Part shown: positions 36,565-46,324 of the stretch, one piece after another | Layout of the letters: every line of letters begins with the position of its first letter | Position numbering within the stretch: position 1 is the stretch's first letter | NCBI GenBank assembly: GCA_026002835.1 | Contig: BPGC01000002.1 | Coordinates: 1-64,000, forward strand | Length of the DNA: 64,000 nt | Reading direction: 5' to 3' | DNA from: Candidatus Nitrosocaldaceae archaeon | Lineage (GTDB): Archaea; Thermoproteota; Nitrososphaeria; Nitrososphaerales; Nitrosocaldaceae | Notes under the pieces: model-generated | Told to the model about the DNA's origin: nothing | What the model saw: the letters and a program-made list of their open reading frames with translations, nothing else | Databases searched by the model: none | Program-made: the position numbers and the translations under genes

Positions 36565-38544
36565 TTAAGCGTTTATGTTTGTTCTAAACCTATTGCTTGC
36601 TATTACTAGAGATATAGTTATTACTAATGTTATCAGTGCTATTATACCAAACTCTGGAACCACTTGAGTTCCAATTATTCTCAATTCATTACTATTACTT
36701 GGTATTGGTATTCTAATGCTCCTCTCTAGATCATTGGATAATATCTGCTCAAATTCAACTTGTTTACCATCTATCATAACAACAAAATCTGTATCATTGC
36801 CATTGCTCTTCGAATCGATCAATTCTCTAGGTAATGTTAATTCTAACATACCATCTTGTTCAGCATTCAATGTTAATACTAGAGCGTTTGAATTCTCATC
36901 TACGGTTATAGATTCTATACTAATGTTATTCTGATGTGTTACTACATTGAACACACTTCCAGCATGTCTTACAGTCTCTATCGTTGGAGTTGTTGGACAT
37001 GCTTGTATCCTTAATCTAACATCGTTACTAGATAATGGTAAACTGCCTTCAACTACTCTAAAATCGCTTCTATCTAGAGTCCAATTTAGCGCAAATGGAC
37101 CATATGCTATTATAGTTTCTATACTAGCACATTCAAAATCTTTTTCTGGATCTGTTAAGCATTTACTTATTGTAAATATCTCAACATCGCTCATATCTTC
37201 ATAAAGCCATACTGGCGCTGTCCATACATCTACATCTGGTATAGCATTAGGATTTGATGTTATTTGACAACTATCAGAAGATGATATTCTAGCAGTAATC
37301 ATAGCATCTACTACTATATCACCAAAATAATTCTTGACTATAAATGAATTATCATTAACTATAGGTTCTGTAGCAGTAAAGTACATCATTGGCTCAAATT
37401 CTAATTTGCCATCATCTAAAACTGCTATTGTTGTTATATCTTTGTTAAGACTCTTCCAATTTAGTTTGAGTATAAGATCTCCAGCATTAAGCAATGTTTT
37501 AGCTTCGTCTCTATTCCATTCTCTAGGAGATATTAGTGCAGTTTGATAAGATTGTTTATACTCATTTATCTTGCTAGTAACTCTGGCAACTTCGCTAATA
37601 GTTATTGGTGCCCTATCACCAGTTGTAAATGCTGTATTATCTACTATCATCTCAGAAACTTGAGTTATAGAACCTTCTCCTTCTAGATTGTTATTTACCA
37701 TAATGAATGGTTCTATCTTCTCAAGTGTAAGTAGATTCTCTAACCCTCCTCTAGTATTAACTAGAGATGCAAATGCTTTAGCAGTATCTTCAACGTTTGC
37801 TATATAACCTAATATTATATCAGCATCTTTATCTATTATAACTCTAGATGATATTACGCTAGCTTCTGTACTTACAAGATCTTTATTTATATCTGCAGGT
37901 GGAGATAATGTGTCATCTATATAATCTATTATAACTATATCTTTAGTATTTACCTTATCAAACTTTATCTTTGTTTCAAATATACCAGATCTAGTATCTG
38001 TTTCATTAACCATTATATTGAAATCGCCTTTGCTAGTCCTCATAGTTATATTAATTGAGTCTATTAGATATGGATTCTTGTTAGCATCTGGTTCAATTAT
38101 CCTTAATATTCCTTCTTCATCAGGTCTGTATGCTTGTTTATCAAACTCTATCTTTGCTGTATAGAAATTAACTCTAGCACTCTCTTCAAATACCTCATTG
38201 CCAAATTCTATCCTTAGAGTTAATCTATCTCCTCTACTAACTTGCAGATCTCCAGGATATAATTGAAGATTTGGTGATAGTTTTACTATAGTTAGAAACA
38301 ATCCGCTATTGCTAGAGGTTTCTACTATCTCTATCTTCATGCTTTTATCTTTAGTTGATAAAGTAGCGCTTATCTTATCCAAGAGGTTTGGATCTCTATT
38401 AAATACATCATACTTTACTGTTATTATAGCCTCATCAAACAAAGAGTAATTCTCTTTATCAAACTTTATTACTGGCTCTTCTTCAGCATATACATTAATT
38501 AACATTCCTATCATCAAAAGCGGTAAGGCATATACTATCTTCAT
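36565..38544 (-). CDS. large secreted surface protein with PEFG-CTERM sorting signal
   Basis: 659 residues. A signal peptide covers residues 1-20 (IVYALPLLMIGMLINVYA). The body is beta-rich, with repeated Ig-like units carrying D-x-N-x-D type loops (VKYDVFNRDPNLLDKISATL, IEPDANKNPYLIDSINITMR). The end reads VVPEFGIIALITLVITISLV plus a short basic tail: the P-E-F-G motif with a membrane helix, the archaeal sorting signal typical of Nitrososphaerota. A set of five cysteines near residues 420-520 suggests disulfides. It probably belongs to the cell surface or matrix. It diverges from the DUF2589 cluster. Confidence 0.8.
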   Translation of the reverse strand: MKIVYALPLLMIGMLINVYAEEEPVIKFDKENYSLFDEAIITVKYDVFNRDPNLLDKISATLSTKDKSMKIEIVETSSNSGLFLTIVKLSPNLQLYPGDLQVSRGDRLTLRIEFGNEVFEESARVNFYTAKIEFDKQAYRPDEEGILRIIEPDANKNPYLIDSINITMRTSKGDFNIMVNETDTRSGIFETKIKFDKVNTKDIVIIDYIDDTLSPPADINKDLVSTEASVISSRVIIDKDADIILGYIANVEDTAKAFASLVNTRGGLENLLTLEKIEPFIMVNNNLEGEGSITQVSEMIVDNTAFTTGDRAPITISEVARVTSKINEYKQSYQTALISPREWNRDEAKTLLNAGDLILKLNWKSLNKDITTIAVLDDGKLEFEPMMYFTATEPIVNDNSFIVKNYFGDIVVDAMITARISSSDSCQITSNPNAIPDVDVWTAPVWLYEDMSDVEIFTISKCLTDPEKDFECASIETIIAYGPFALNWTLDRSDFRVVEGSLPLSSNDVRLRIQACPTTPTIETVRHAGSVFNVVTHQNNISIESITVDENSNALVLTLNAEQDGMLELTLPRELIDSKSNGNDTDFVVMIDGKQVEFEQILSNDLERSIRIPIPSNSNELRIIGTQVVPEFGIIALITLVITISLVIASNRFRTNINA

Positions 38545-38625
38545 ACCATTCGTAATGGTTAAGCCTAAGAAAAGGATTTCGTTTTTTGTAAAAACCTTAA
38601 ATAGTTTAGATATGCAATAGAATGC

Positions 38626-39180
38626 ATGGCTAATATACCAGCAGAATTAGCAGCATTGCCTATGGATGTTCTCATTGGGGCTCCCTTAGAAGCAGCTATT
38701 AAAGCACAAGCACAAGCAGCTATGACAACAGTAGATTTCATACAAGATGTAGGTTTGGATGGAGATGATGTTAAGAATGTTACCTTTAAGTTCAAGAGAA
38801 AAGTTATAGATCCAAATACTGGAGATATTACAGATGAAGATACGAGTTTAGAGGTGCCATTTCTAACTATATTACCAATACCATATATAAGGATCAAAGA
38901 TATGACTATACACTTTAATTTTACAATAAAAACATCAACAAGCAAAGATGTATCACATAAATTTAATATATCAACTGAGGCTAAAGCAAAATGGTTCTTT
39001 GGAAGCGCAAAGATGAATGCTTCATATGGTTTTAAGAAGCAAGTAAGATCTACTGTTGATAGAAGTGCTGAATTAGATATAACAGTAAATGCAGTTCAAG
39101 ATGAGATGCCAGAAGGATTAAGAACTACATTAAGTCTACTAAAGGAAGCTATAGCTCCTCCTGCTAGCGGTGGAGGTTAA
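38626..39180 (+). CDS. DUF2589 protein, first of three
   Basis: 184 residues. ELAALPMDVLIGAPLEAAIK starts the domain, AQAQAAMTTVDFIQDVGLDG follows, and the beta part contains LEVPFLTILPIPYIRIKDMT. The C-terminus is amphipathic (PEGLRTTLSLLKEAIAPP) with a proline/glycine end. DUF2589 proteins occur in bacterial and archaeal clusters of unknown role, thought to be structural or contractile-particle related. The next two genes encode shorter relatives. Confidence 0.75.
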   Translation: MANIPAELAALPMDVLIGAPLEAAIKAQAQAAMTTVDFIQDVGLDGDDVKNVTFKFKRKVIDPNTGDITDEDTSLEVPFLTILPIPYIRIKDMTIHFNFTIKTSTSKDVSHKFNISTEAKAKWFFGSAKMNASYGFKKQVRSTVDRSAELDITVNAVQDEMPEGLRTTLSLLKEAIAPPASGGG

Positions 39181-39190
39181 GGTGTATTAA

Positions 39191-39685
39191 TTGGCAGTAG
39201 AGACTAGTAATGTGGCATTAATGTTAGAAGAACTGATAGCAGCTCCATTGAAAGCCTTAGTTGATGCTCAGAGAGAATCAGCAGATGCAACACGAACTTT
39301 TTTATTATCGCTAATGAAGGAAAAAGATGGTAAAAACATTCCAGATATGCTTAATATAGTATATGAACAAACATTACAAAATCCTGAAACTGGTGAATTA
39401 GAACCTCAAGAACAATCTCTTTCAATACCAATATTATCACTAATTCCTATACCATATATAAGTATAGATGAATCTGAGATTGAATTTGATGCAAAGATAA
39501 TAACTTCAAAGAAAGATAAATTTGAAAGAACAACGCTCTATGCTGCCTACGCAAGCAAAGGTAGATCAAGCATAGACATAACTAGTGAGATGCATGTAAA
39601 GATAAAAGCTAAAAGAAGCGAAATACCAGAAGGGTTGGCAAAGATTTTAACTATATTAAGCAATCCTTCAGTTAAAGAAGAGTGA
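39191..39685 (+). CDS. DUF2589 protein, second of three
   Basis: 164 residues, TTG start. VALMLEELIAAPLKALVDAQ aligns with the same region of the first protein. LSIPILSLIPIPYISIDESE repeats the ...PIPYI... signature, and IPEGLAKILTILSNPS matches its tail. It follows the first gene by 10 bases and ends 4 bases before the third, so one transcript is likely. Divergence between copies (roughly one in three residues shared) means the duplication is old. Confidence 0.75.
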   Translation: MAVETSNVALMLEELIAAPLKALVDAQRESADATRTFLLSLMKEKDGKNIPDMLNIVYEQTLQNPETGELEPQEQSLSIPILSLIPIPYISIDESEIEFDAKIITSKKDKFERTTLYAAYASKGRSSIDITSEMHVKIKAKRSEIPEGLAKILTILSNPSVKEE

Positions 39686-39689
39686 GAAT

Positions 39690-40082
39690 ATGCCTGAGAG
39701 GATAGATACCAGTAAACCACCAATAAAACCTAACGAACCGTCTAAAAGATTAACATTAAGAGAGTTTATGAATGGAATAGCTATAAGTGCTATCGATGCA
39801 AAAACACTTGTTGATGAGTATAGCATAAAATTGAGAAGAGAGGTTTATGATAAAGATGAATTGATGAAAGCATTACCATTGAATACATTCACAATATCAG
39901 ATCTAGAGGTTGAATTGAAGTTTATTGTAGAAGATGTTGAGAAGAAGAATAAAGAAGATATAATAATCAATATAGACCCAGATAAATTAAAACCAGAGAC
40001 AGTATCAACTATAAGATTCAAACTTATAAGTAAACCTTTAACTGAATATGTAGTAGAGGATAAGAAGGTATTAAAAGAGTAA
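39690..40082 (+). CDS. third, divergent protein of the DUF2589 cluster
   Basis: 130 residues. FMNGIAISAIDAKTLVDEYS lies where the other two have APLEAAIKAQ, and ALPLNTFTISDLEVELKFIV takes the place of the PIPYI strand. The start is proline- and lysine-rich (ERIDTSKPPIKPNEPSKR). It lacks the PEGL tail. It appears to be a shortened and altered relative of the two upstream proteins, perhaps an accessory partner. It is followed after about 70 bases by gar1. Confidence 0.55.
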   Translation: MPERIDTSKPPIKPNEPSKRLTLREFMNGIAISAIDAKTLVDEYSIKLRREVYDKDELMKALPLNTFTISDLEVELKFIVEDVEKKNKEDIIINIDPDKLKPETVSTIRFKLISKPLTEYVVEDKKVLKE

Positions 40083-40155
40083 GCAATTATATCTTATCAT
40101 TGAATAAAGAAAGATTGACAGACAAATATGATAATGAGTAGATGGGTGTTATAGA

Positions 40156-40392
40156 ATGGAGGTTGGAGAGGTATTGCATCAAGCAAAGAGTGGTAGGCTT
40201 ATTATAAAATTAGATAAAGAGGTCAGAGTTGGAGATATATTATTAGATGCAAAAGGTAAGAAAGTTGCTAAAGTTATGGAGATAATTGGACCAGTAGATG
40301 CTCCTTACGCTTCAGCAGTAGCATTGACAGATAGAGTCAAGAAGTATATAGGCTCTAAAGTATATCTGAAAGAGAGAAAAAGGAGGAGATAG
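40156..40392 (+). CDS. gar1: H/ACA RNP protein Gar1
   Basis: 78 residues. The beta-barrel VGEVLHQAKSGRLIIKLDKE, VRVGDILLDAKGKKVAKVME and IIGPVDAPYASAVALTDRVK match archaeal Gar1, ending in a basic tail KERKRRR. Gar1 binds Cbf5 and helps release product RNA in guide-directed pseudouridylation. It is immediately followed by the TFB gene with a one-base gap, a pairing known from many archaea. Confidence 0.93.
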   Translation: MEVGEVLHQAKSGRLIIKLDKEVRVGDILLDAKGKKVAKVMEIIGPVDAPYASAVALTDRVKKYIGSKVYLKERKRRR

Positions 40393-40393
40393 T

Positions 40394-41317
40394 ATGGATT
40401 TCCAATGCAAAGAGTGTAACACTAACTTAATTGAGGATATAGATAAAGGGGAATGGGTATGTCCTAGATGTGGCTGTGTAGCCTTGGAATCTATAACAAG
40501 CTATGCTCCAGAGTTTATTGCTACCGATCTAGAGGATAGATTAAAGAATTCTAGATCTGGAGCACCTATGAGTTATTCTATGCACGATCTAGGCTTGAGT
40601 ACTGAGATAGGTAACATAAATAGAGATTATAATGGCAATAAGATAGATTCCAATGTTATAGAGCAGATGAACAATGCTAAGAGATGGCAGAGTAGGATTA
40701 GAGTAGGTTCATCAAAAGAACGAAGGTTATCAAATGTATTATCAAAGATAAATGAGTATTGTTCAAACCTATCGTTGCCTAAGATAGTTAATGAGACTGC
40801 TGCTTTATTGTATAGAAATTATGAGAATACTAATGCTGCTAAAGGTAAGATGATAAATAGCATGGCATTAGCAACTATATACCTAGCATGTAAGAAGAGT
40901 GGTATAGTTAAAAGTTTGGATGAGATAGCCGATGCTTGTAATATAAATGATAGTAAAACGCTACATCTAGCATCAAAATATTATAGAGAATTGTTATTTG
41001 CTAGCGATGATTATAACTATAATAATAGATTGGATAAATACATAGCAAAGATTGTAAATAAAGCAAGATTGGATACTAGGGTTGAGAAGGTAGCTATAGA
41101 ATTGGCAAAGAATACTAGCAGTCCTTCACTGCTTAATGGCAAAGATCCTAGCGGGTTAGCTGCTGCTTATACTTATATGGCTACTGTATTGCTAGGAATA
41201 AACTTGCATCAGAGAGATATATCAACATTTTCTAATGTTACTGAGGTAACGATAAGGAACCGATGTAAAGAGATTATAAGCAATTATAAAGTAAAGCTTG
41301 CGTTGAAATGTAAATAA
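40394..41317 (+). CDS. tfb: transcription initiation factor TFB
   Basis: 307 residues. An N-terminal zinc ribbon (CKECNTNLIEDIDKGEWVCP, CPRCG) is followed by a B-reader-like segment with ATDLEDRLKNSRSGAPMSYS. Two cyclin repeats follow: about residues 105-200 (EYCSNLSLPKIVNETAALLY, MALATIYLACKKSGIVKSLD) and 205-305 (PSGLAAAYTYMATVLLGINL, RDISTFSNVTEVTIRNRCKE). It recruits RNA polymerase to TBP-bound promoters. Several TFB copies are normal in this phylum, so this may be one paralogue. Confidence 0.93.
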   Translation: MDFQCKECNTNLIEDIDKGEWVCPRCGCVALESITSYAPEFIATDLEDRLKNSRSGAPMSYSMHDLGLSTEIGNINRDYNGNKIDSNVIEQMNNAKRWQSRIRVGSSKERRLSNVLSKINEYCSNLSLPKIVNETAALLYRNYENTNAAKGKMINSMALATIYLACKKSGIVKSLDEIADACNINDSKTLHLASKYYRELLFASDDYNYNNRLDKYIAKIVNKARLDTRVEKVAIELAKNTSSPSLLNGKDPSGLAAAYTYMATVLLGINLHQRDISTFSNVTEVTIRNRCKEIISNYKVKLALKCK

Positions 41318-41324
41318 TTTTTAT

Positions 41325-43493
41325 TTATTTGAAATATTTATCTAGTTCCTTATCTGGATTAACTCCTACTTTACGTAGTGCTTTTTCAATTACCAGATTA
41401 AATTTGCTATTTTTGATCTTTTCCTTCCCTTTATCATCTTTCATTAAAATATCTATAAACTCATAGGCTTCTAATTCCTTAACCTTATTACTATTCTTGT
41501 CCCAATGTTCTTCCAATCCAATATTATCTATCCATAGTCTTCTTAATTCATCTTCTATCTCTCCTTCTAGAATTATTACATTATTATCATCTCTTTTGCA
41601 ACAAAGTTTCTTATCATTCTCTTTATATACATAATAATCATTACCAACCTTTTCTACTGCTAATTTTAACTCTTTATTATCTATTATTAGTTTAGCAGTT
41701 GTATTATTATTTAACAATTGGAACTTTATCTCCTTCTTTTTAACTTTATCCTTAATAACTATCGTATTTTCATTACCTAAATCTATCTCAATATTATCTT
41801 TATCATCTATACTAAATCCATCGAGTTTAATACTCTCTTTCTTTAACTTCTGCTTCATTTTATCATCATGTAATTCACGCAATAACTTCTCTTTATCTTC
41901 ATTAATCTTATTCCATCTAAATAGATAATCATCGTCCAATATTACTATATAACTTATATTATATTTTTCACATAACTCAATATATTTATCTAAGTTATTC
42001 TTACCACTAAAGTTGATTATAGATATATCATGTTTACCTAATATATCCTCTAAACTATTATTGATAGCAGATAATACTGCTATGTCTGACGAACCTTCTA
42101 CTAATATAACACAATTTGAGAAAAAGATATTTGGATTGAATAGATGAGGTTCTATATCAGATTTGAAACCCTTTGGTTTATGGTAAACTTTGCTCCCATT
42201 ATCATCCCTCTTTACATATAACAGATTTGTGGATTCATCATTTAATAACTCATGAGTTACAAAGTATGGTGAATGTGTTATAACTATGACTTGGTTATTT
42301 GACTCTTTAACAAGTTCCTTCAATTTCTCTGCTAACTGTTTTATCTTTATTGGGTGTAAATTCAATGCTGGTTCATCCAAGATTATAATACTATCCTTAT
42401 TTCCTAATATATTTGAGAATATGTAAAGGATCTCAAAGTATCCAGATGCCGAATCTTCTAATCTTATCTCTTTATTATACTCTCTAATTATGATATTATA
42501 GAGATTATATTCCTGCGCTTTATTGTCAATAGAAGATGATACTTTAAATTCTAATCCTAGAAAGTCTTTGAATTTTTGTTGTAACGTGAAATATTTATCT
42601 TCTAATTTATCTTTGATAGTAAATAGATTAAAGGCTAGCATGTTTATATTAAACCTATTTATATCAACGGTCTGTAAACGTTGTTTTAGTAATGTTATTA
42701 AATAATATTGATAGTTAGAGAGACTAGAGACTTCCCAATAATCAATATTTAGAACGTCTCTAATAAATCCCCTAAACATTTCTCGTTCATCACCTTTTCT
42801 TATATCACGGACAGTGTTTATCAACTCATTTCGTATTATCAAATATTTATTATCCACTAGGAAGAGATTATTAATAAGATCTGGATAATCTTTTAATATT
42901 AGATTAGCATCAAATATATCCTTGCAGTCATCTTTACATAAATTAGTAAGTGATTCAAATTTGTTGTTTAACAGTTCTCTTGTTTCTGTTTCTTTTTCTT
43001 TTTCGAAACTTAAGCATATTAAAGATGTATATTTTCCTAATGGAATTTCTGATGATGGTAATTTATTTTTATGCATATTTTGTAAAGAGTTTGTATAAGT
43101 AATGTAATTCTTAAAAATTGTAATCCCATTATATAATCTTACCACAATTTCATAGTCAGAACTACCGTATTTATCATTCCAATAAAATCCAACCTCTACT
43201 TCCTTCTCTTCACTAATAGGCTGTTCATTGGTTAAAACCAAAAATTGTAACAATGCATTAATTTCATCTTTGGTTAATTCAAGCTTTAATTCTAATGATG
43301 AGCTCTCACCATCTTGATATCTTTGATAAGGTTCTAATAATCTATTAGTAGGCTCCATTATTAACTTCAATATCCTAACAATATTGGTCTTCCCAGAACC
43401 ATTTGGACCAACAATAACATTATAATCATCTAACTCAAACTCAGCATCATTATACGAATACAGATTATGAACCTTAACCTTCTTTATCTTCAT
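41325..43493 (-). CDS. OLD-family ATP-dependent endonuclease
   Basis: 722 residues. The ABC-type ATPase has Walker A IVGPNGSGKTNIVRILKLIM (about residues 27-46), signature-like RLEDSASGYFEILYIFSN near 344 and Walker B SIIILDEPALNLHPIKIKQL near 370. A TOPRIM nuclease domain follows: NCVILVEGSSDIAVLSAINN (glutamate, about 463) and YIVILDDDYLF (aspartates, about 515). OLD nucleases occur alone or in Gabija-type defence pairs. No helicase partner (GajB) is adjacent, so it is a class 1 stand-alone OLD. Codon use is somewhat more AT-rich than the neighbours, suggesting acquisition. Confidence 0.85.
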   Translation of the reverse strand: MKIKKVKVHNLYSYNDAEFELDDYNVIVGPNGSGKTNIVRILKLIMEPTNRLLEPYQRYQDGESSSLELKLELTKDEINALLQFLVLTNEQPISEEKEVEVGFYWNDKYGSSDYEIVVRLYNGITIFKNYITYTNSLQNMHKNKLPSSEIPLGKYTSLICLSFEKEKETETRELLNNKFESLTNLCKDDCKDIFDANLILKDYPDLINNLFLVDNKYLIIRNELINTVRDIRKGDEREMFRGFIRDVLNIDYWEVSSLSNYQYYLITLLKQRLQTVDINRFNINMLAFNLFTIKDKLEDKYFTLQQKFKDFLGLEFKVSSSIDNKAQEYNLYNIIIREYNKEIRLEDSASGYFEILYIFSNILGNKDSIIILDEPALNLHPIKIKQLAEKLKELVKESNNQVIVITHSPYFVTHELLNDESTNLLYVKRDDNGSKVYHKPKGFKSDIEPHLFNPNIFFSNCVILVEGSSDIAVLSAINNSLEDILGKHDISIINFSGKNNLDKYIELCEKYNISYIVILDDDYLFRWNKINEDKEKLLRELHDDKMKQKLKKESIKLDGFSIDDKDNIEIDLGNENTIVIKDKVKKKEIKFQLLNNNTTAKLIIDNKELKLAVEKVGNDYYVYKENDKKLCCKRDDNNVIILEGEIEDELRRLWIDNIGLEEHWDKNSNKVKELEAYEFIDILMKDDKGKEKIKNSKFNLVIEKALRKVGVNPDKELDKYFK

Positions 43494-43581
43494 ATAATAG
43501 AGATAAAAGCAATAAAGATAAAAGTTTTAGGAATAGAGAAGAAAGGATAAAGTTTTAACACCCTAAAAGATTATTAAGAAT

Positions 43582-44568
43582 ATGCAACTGGATGATAAAG
43601 ATAAGGAGATACTAAACCTAATTCAGTGGGACTTTCCTTTAACAAAACAGCCATTCAAAGAGATTGGAAAAAGATTAGGCATAGATGAGGAAGAAGCGTT
43701 AAGAAGGATAAGAAGGATAAAAGAGGAGGGTTTGATAAGGCAGATAAACGCTATATTCGATACAAGGAAGTTAGGATACAAGAGTGCTCTAGTTGCTATG
43801 AGCATTGAACCTAATAAATTAGAAGAGGTAGCATATGAGATAAACAAACACCCAGGAGTTAGTCATAATTATGAGCGAGATCATGAATATAATCTATGGT
43901 TTACTATAGCAGTTCCTCCAGATGGTAACATTAAGCATGATCTAGAACAGTTTGCAAAACTTGATGGAGTGAAAAAGTATAGAATACTGCCTACAATAAA
44001 GCTATACAAGATAGGAGTAAAGTTAGATATGCTTGATAATGATGATAAACCAAAAGCTGTAGATAAACCGACTATTAAAGATCTCAAACCTATCAAATTA
44101 ACAGAGAGAGATAAAGAGTTTATCAGAGAGTTACAGAAGGATATAGAGTTAGTAAAAGAACCATTTAATGAACCAGCAAAGAGGTTAGGCATAACAGTTG
44201 AGGAATTATTAGCAAAGGCTAAAGAGTATGAGAAGATTGGTATAATGAGAAGGTTTGCTGCGATCCTAAGACATAGGGATGCTGGTTTTACAGCTAATGG
44301 GATGATAGTATGGAAGGTTCCAGAAGATAGGATAGATGAGGTAGGCTATAGAGTTGCAGCGTATAAAGAGGTTAGCCATTGCTATAAAAGACCTACATAT
44401 GAAGATTGGCCATACAATCTATTCAGCATGGTTCATGCTAGGAGCAAAGAATCTTGCATAAAGATAGCAGAAGAGATTGCTAAAGATATAAAGATCGATG
44501 ATTATAAGATATTGTTCAGTTTAAGAGAGTTCAAGAAGGAGAGAGTAAAGTATTATGTATTGAACTAA
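43582..44568 (+). CDS. ahbAB: siroheme decarboxylase, AhbA-AhbB fusion
   Basis: 328 residues in two AsnC/Lrp-like halves. The first has a helix-turn-helix (LTKQPFKEIGKRLGIDEEEA) and ligand domain with HNYERDHEYNLWFTIAVPPD near residue 98. The second starts KLTERDKEFIRELQKDIELV and has HCYKRPTYEDWPYNLFSMVH near 260. The H-Y-R...YNL(W/F)F patterns are hallmarks of AhbA and AhbB, which remove two acetate groups from siroheme in the alternative heme pathway. Normally two genes; here one polypeptide. The rest of the pathway (ahbC, ahbD) is not adjacent, although a radical SAM gene is convergent. Confidence 0.85.
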   Translation: MQLDDKDKEILNLIQWDFPLTKQPFKEIGKRLGIDEEEALRRIRRIKEEGLIRQINAIFDTRKLGYKSALVAMSIEPNKLEEVAYEINKHPGVSHNYERDHEYNLWFTIAVPPDGNIKHDLEQFAKLDGVKKYRILPTIKLYKIGVKLDMLDNDDKPKAVDKPTIKDLKPIKLTERDKEFIRELQKDIELVKEPFNEPAKRLGITVEELLAKAKEYEKIGIMRRFAAILRHRDAGFTANGMIVWKVPEDRIDEVGYRVAAYKEVSHCYKRPTYEDWPYNLFSMVHARSKESCIKIAEEIAKDIKIDDYKILFSLREFKKERVKYYVLN

Positions 44569-46181
44569 TCATTTCTTAAATTTATCAACTCATTTACCAC
44601 ACTTGCAGCATGCATAACTGCTTCACCTTCGTTATTAACTGCTAAATCTTTGTATAGGTTTAATCTATCCTCATACTTTATATGCTCCTCAGCATCTTTA
44701 AGATATCTTAATGTGAAATGGCATACATACCTTAGGAATAGTTTTGTTATACTTCTAACATGAGATGGTAATGCTCCTAATATCTTATCACTATTCTTAT
44801 TTATCATATCTATTGAATGTTTCGTAGCATTTATTATCAATTCTTGCCTTAATGGTGTATACTCTGGCATCCATCTTGCTGCTTGTTTGCGCATAGCTCT
44901 TAATGGCATCAAAGGAAACACCCAGATGAAGACATTATGATCTTTGATTCTATCGACAAACTCTATATTGATCAATACATCCTTCTCACTCTCTTTAGGC
45001 AAACCAGTCATAAGCGATGCTACAGTAAACCAGTTATTATCATCTAACAATCCTAGAGCATCATCTATAACATCTGGCCATTCCTCAATAGTATATGGTT
45101 TAACTTTTCCTGGCATGATCATCTTAACCAATTTAGGACTTACAGTCTCAAGCCCAGTCTCAACAAATCCAGGATGTTTCTTATCCAACTCCATTATCTC
45201 AGATAAAGCCTTTATAGTTCTAGGACTAGACTTTACCGTTGAACAAGCAAAAAAGTCTGTTCCTACATTCTTTACTCCAGGAAATCTTTTTACTGAACTA
45301 AATAGATCTATTATTGCATCATGGTTAACCTCAAAACTTCCTAACTTTCTTCCATAAAATAACGCATCTTCTGAGTGTAATGTTATACTTCTAATACCAT
45401 GCTTAACCTGTAATGCTACTTCTTTTAATACTCTCTCTTTTGGTATGCTTCTAAACATTAATAGATCTGGAGAGCAGAATTGGCATCCTCTACCACACCC
45501 TCTAGTTATCTCTACTCCAGTAGATGCTGGATTTCTAATTATTGGTATATTGTTTACATCTATGGGAGTGCTTCTAACTTTGAATGGTAATTTTTTACCA
45601 TTAATTGCATCTTCAAATAGTTTGCCTACTATACCTTCTGCTTCCCCTTCAACTAAACAATCTATATGCCATTCATCAAATTTCTCTGGGTGTTCTTCTA
45701 ACTGCCATATTCCAGGTCCTCCAATTATTAATCTAGAGTTATGCTTCATCTTAGATATTAAAGATTTAAAGGATATTGCTGTATAAGATGGTGCTGGATT
45801 CCATTTTATCAATCTAAATACACATGCTATAAGTTGGGATACTGCAGAATAGCCAAGTGGGTCATGTACAGTCAAACCTATTACTTTTGTTTGTCCATCT
45901 ATTACCTTATCTAATTTATTTGGATCTGCTACTATGACATCTTTCTCATCAAAACCATACTCTAATAATGCTGCTTCTATCTTTCTTAAACTATATGGTG
46001 CTAACTTTAACCTTCCTTCATTATCACTCTCTATAGGAAATAATAATTTATTCATTATCGATATATTCTTTGGTATCTTTGGATAATTGGATGGTATACA
46101 GCCAAGAAATCCCATCCAGCTAAATCCTCTAAAACTACTTACCGCTAATTGATCCCCACTCAGAACTATCTTATAGCCCAT
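44565..46181 (-). CDS. radical SAM protein with a B12-binding-like N-terminal domain (paralogue A)
   Basis: 538 residues. Residues 60-190 resemble a corrinoid-binding fold without the D-x-H-x-x-G motif (VIADPNKLDKVIDGQTKVIG, RLIIGGPGIWQLEE). The radical SAM core begins GVEITRGCGRGCQFCSPDLL (CxxxCxxC near residue 226) and shows VETGLETVSPKLVKMIMPGK near 345. The C-terminal 100 residues are helical. A paralogue with the same plan lies at 61185-62690. The family is unassigned; methyltransferase, methylthiotransferase or ring-rearranging activity are possibilities. It is convergent with ahbAB, overlapping by four bases. Confidence 0.75.
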   Translation of the reverse strand: MGYKIVLSGDQLAVSSFRGFSWMGFLGCIPSNYPKIPKNISIMNKLLFPIESDNEGRLKLAPYSLRKIEAALLEYGFDEKDVIVADPNKLDKVIDGQTKVIGLTVHDPLGYSAVSQLIACVFRLIKWNPAPSYTAISFKSLISKMKHNSRLIIGGPGIWQLEEHPEKFDEWHIDCLVEGEAEGIVGKLFEDAINGKKLPFKVRSTPIDVNNIPIIRNPASTGVEITRGCGRGCQFCSPDLLMFRSIPKERVLKEVALQVKHGIRSITLHSEDALFYGRKLGSFEVNHDAIIDLFSSVKRFPGVKNVGTDFFACSTVKSSPRTIKALSEIMELDKKHPGFVETGLETVSPKLVKMIMPGKVKPYTIEEWPDVIDDALGLLDDNNWFTVASLMTGLPKESEKDVLINIEFVDRIKDHNVFIWVFPLMPLRAMRKQAARWMPEYTPLRQELIINATKHSIDMINKNSDKILGALPSHVRSITKLFLRYVCHFTLRYLKDAEEHIKYEDRLNLYKDLAVNNEGEAVMHAASVVNELINLRND

Positions 46182-46278
46182 GTCATATCACCTTATTTCC
46201 TAATCATTAACTATTACAAATATTTCACTTAAACATTACTCTACTTTTATAAATATGATTAGGATGATCGTGATGCGA

Positions 46279-46290
46279 GTTATAAAAAAG
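46279..46290 (+). promoter_or_regulatory. TATA box of the aIF5A gene
   Basis: GTTATAAAAAAG precedes the ATG at 46325 by about 40 bases, predicting a transcript with a short leader of roughly 10-15 nt. Confidence 0.5.
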
Positions 46291-46324
46291 TAACGTTAAA
46301 TAAAAACATATACTAACCCATGCT

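Noticed and set aside
46260..46285. A second C/D box sRNA upstream of aIF5A, with GATGATC and GTGATGC
   Set aside because: No matching D box CTGA or terminal stem occurs at the right distance.
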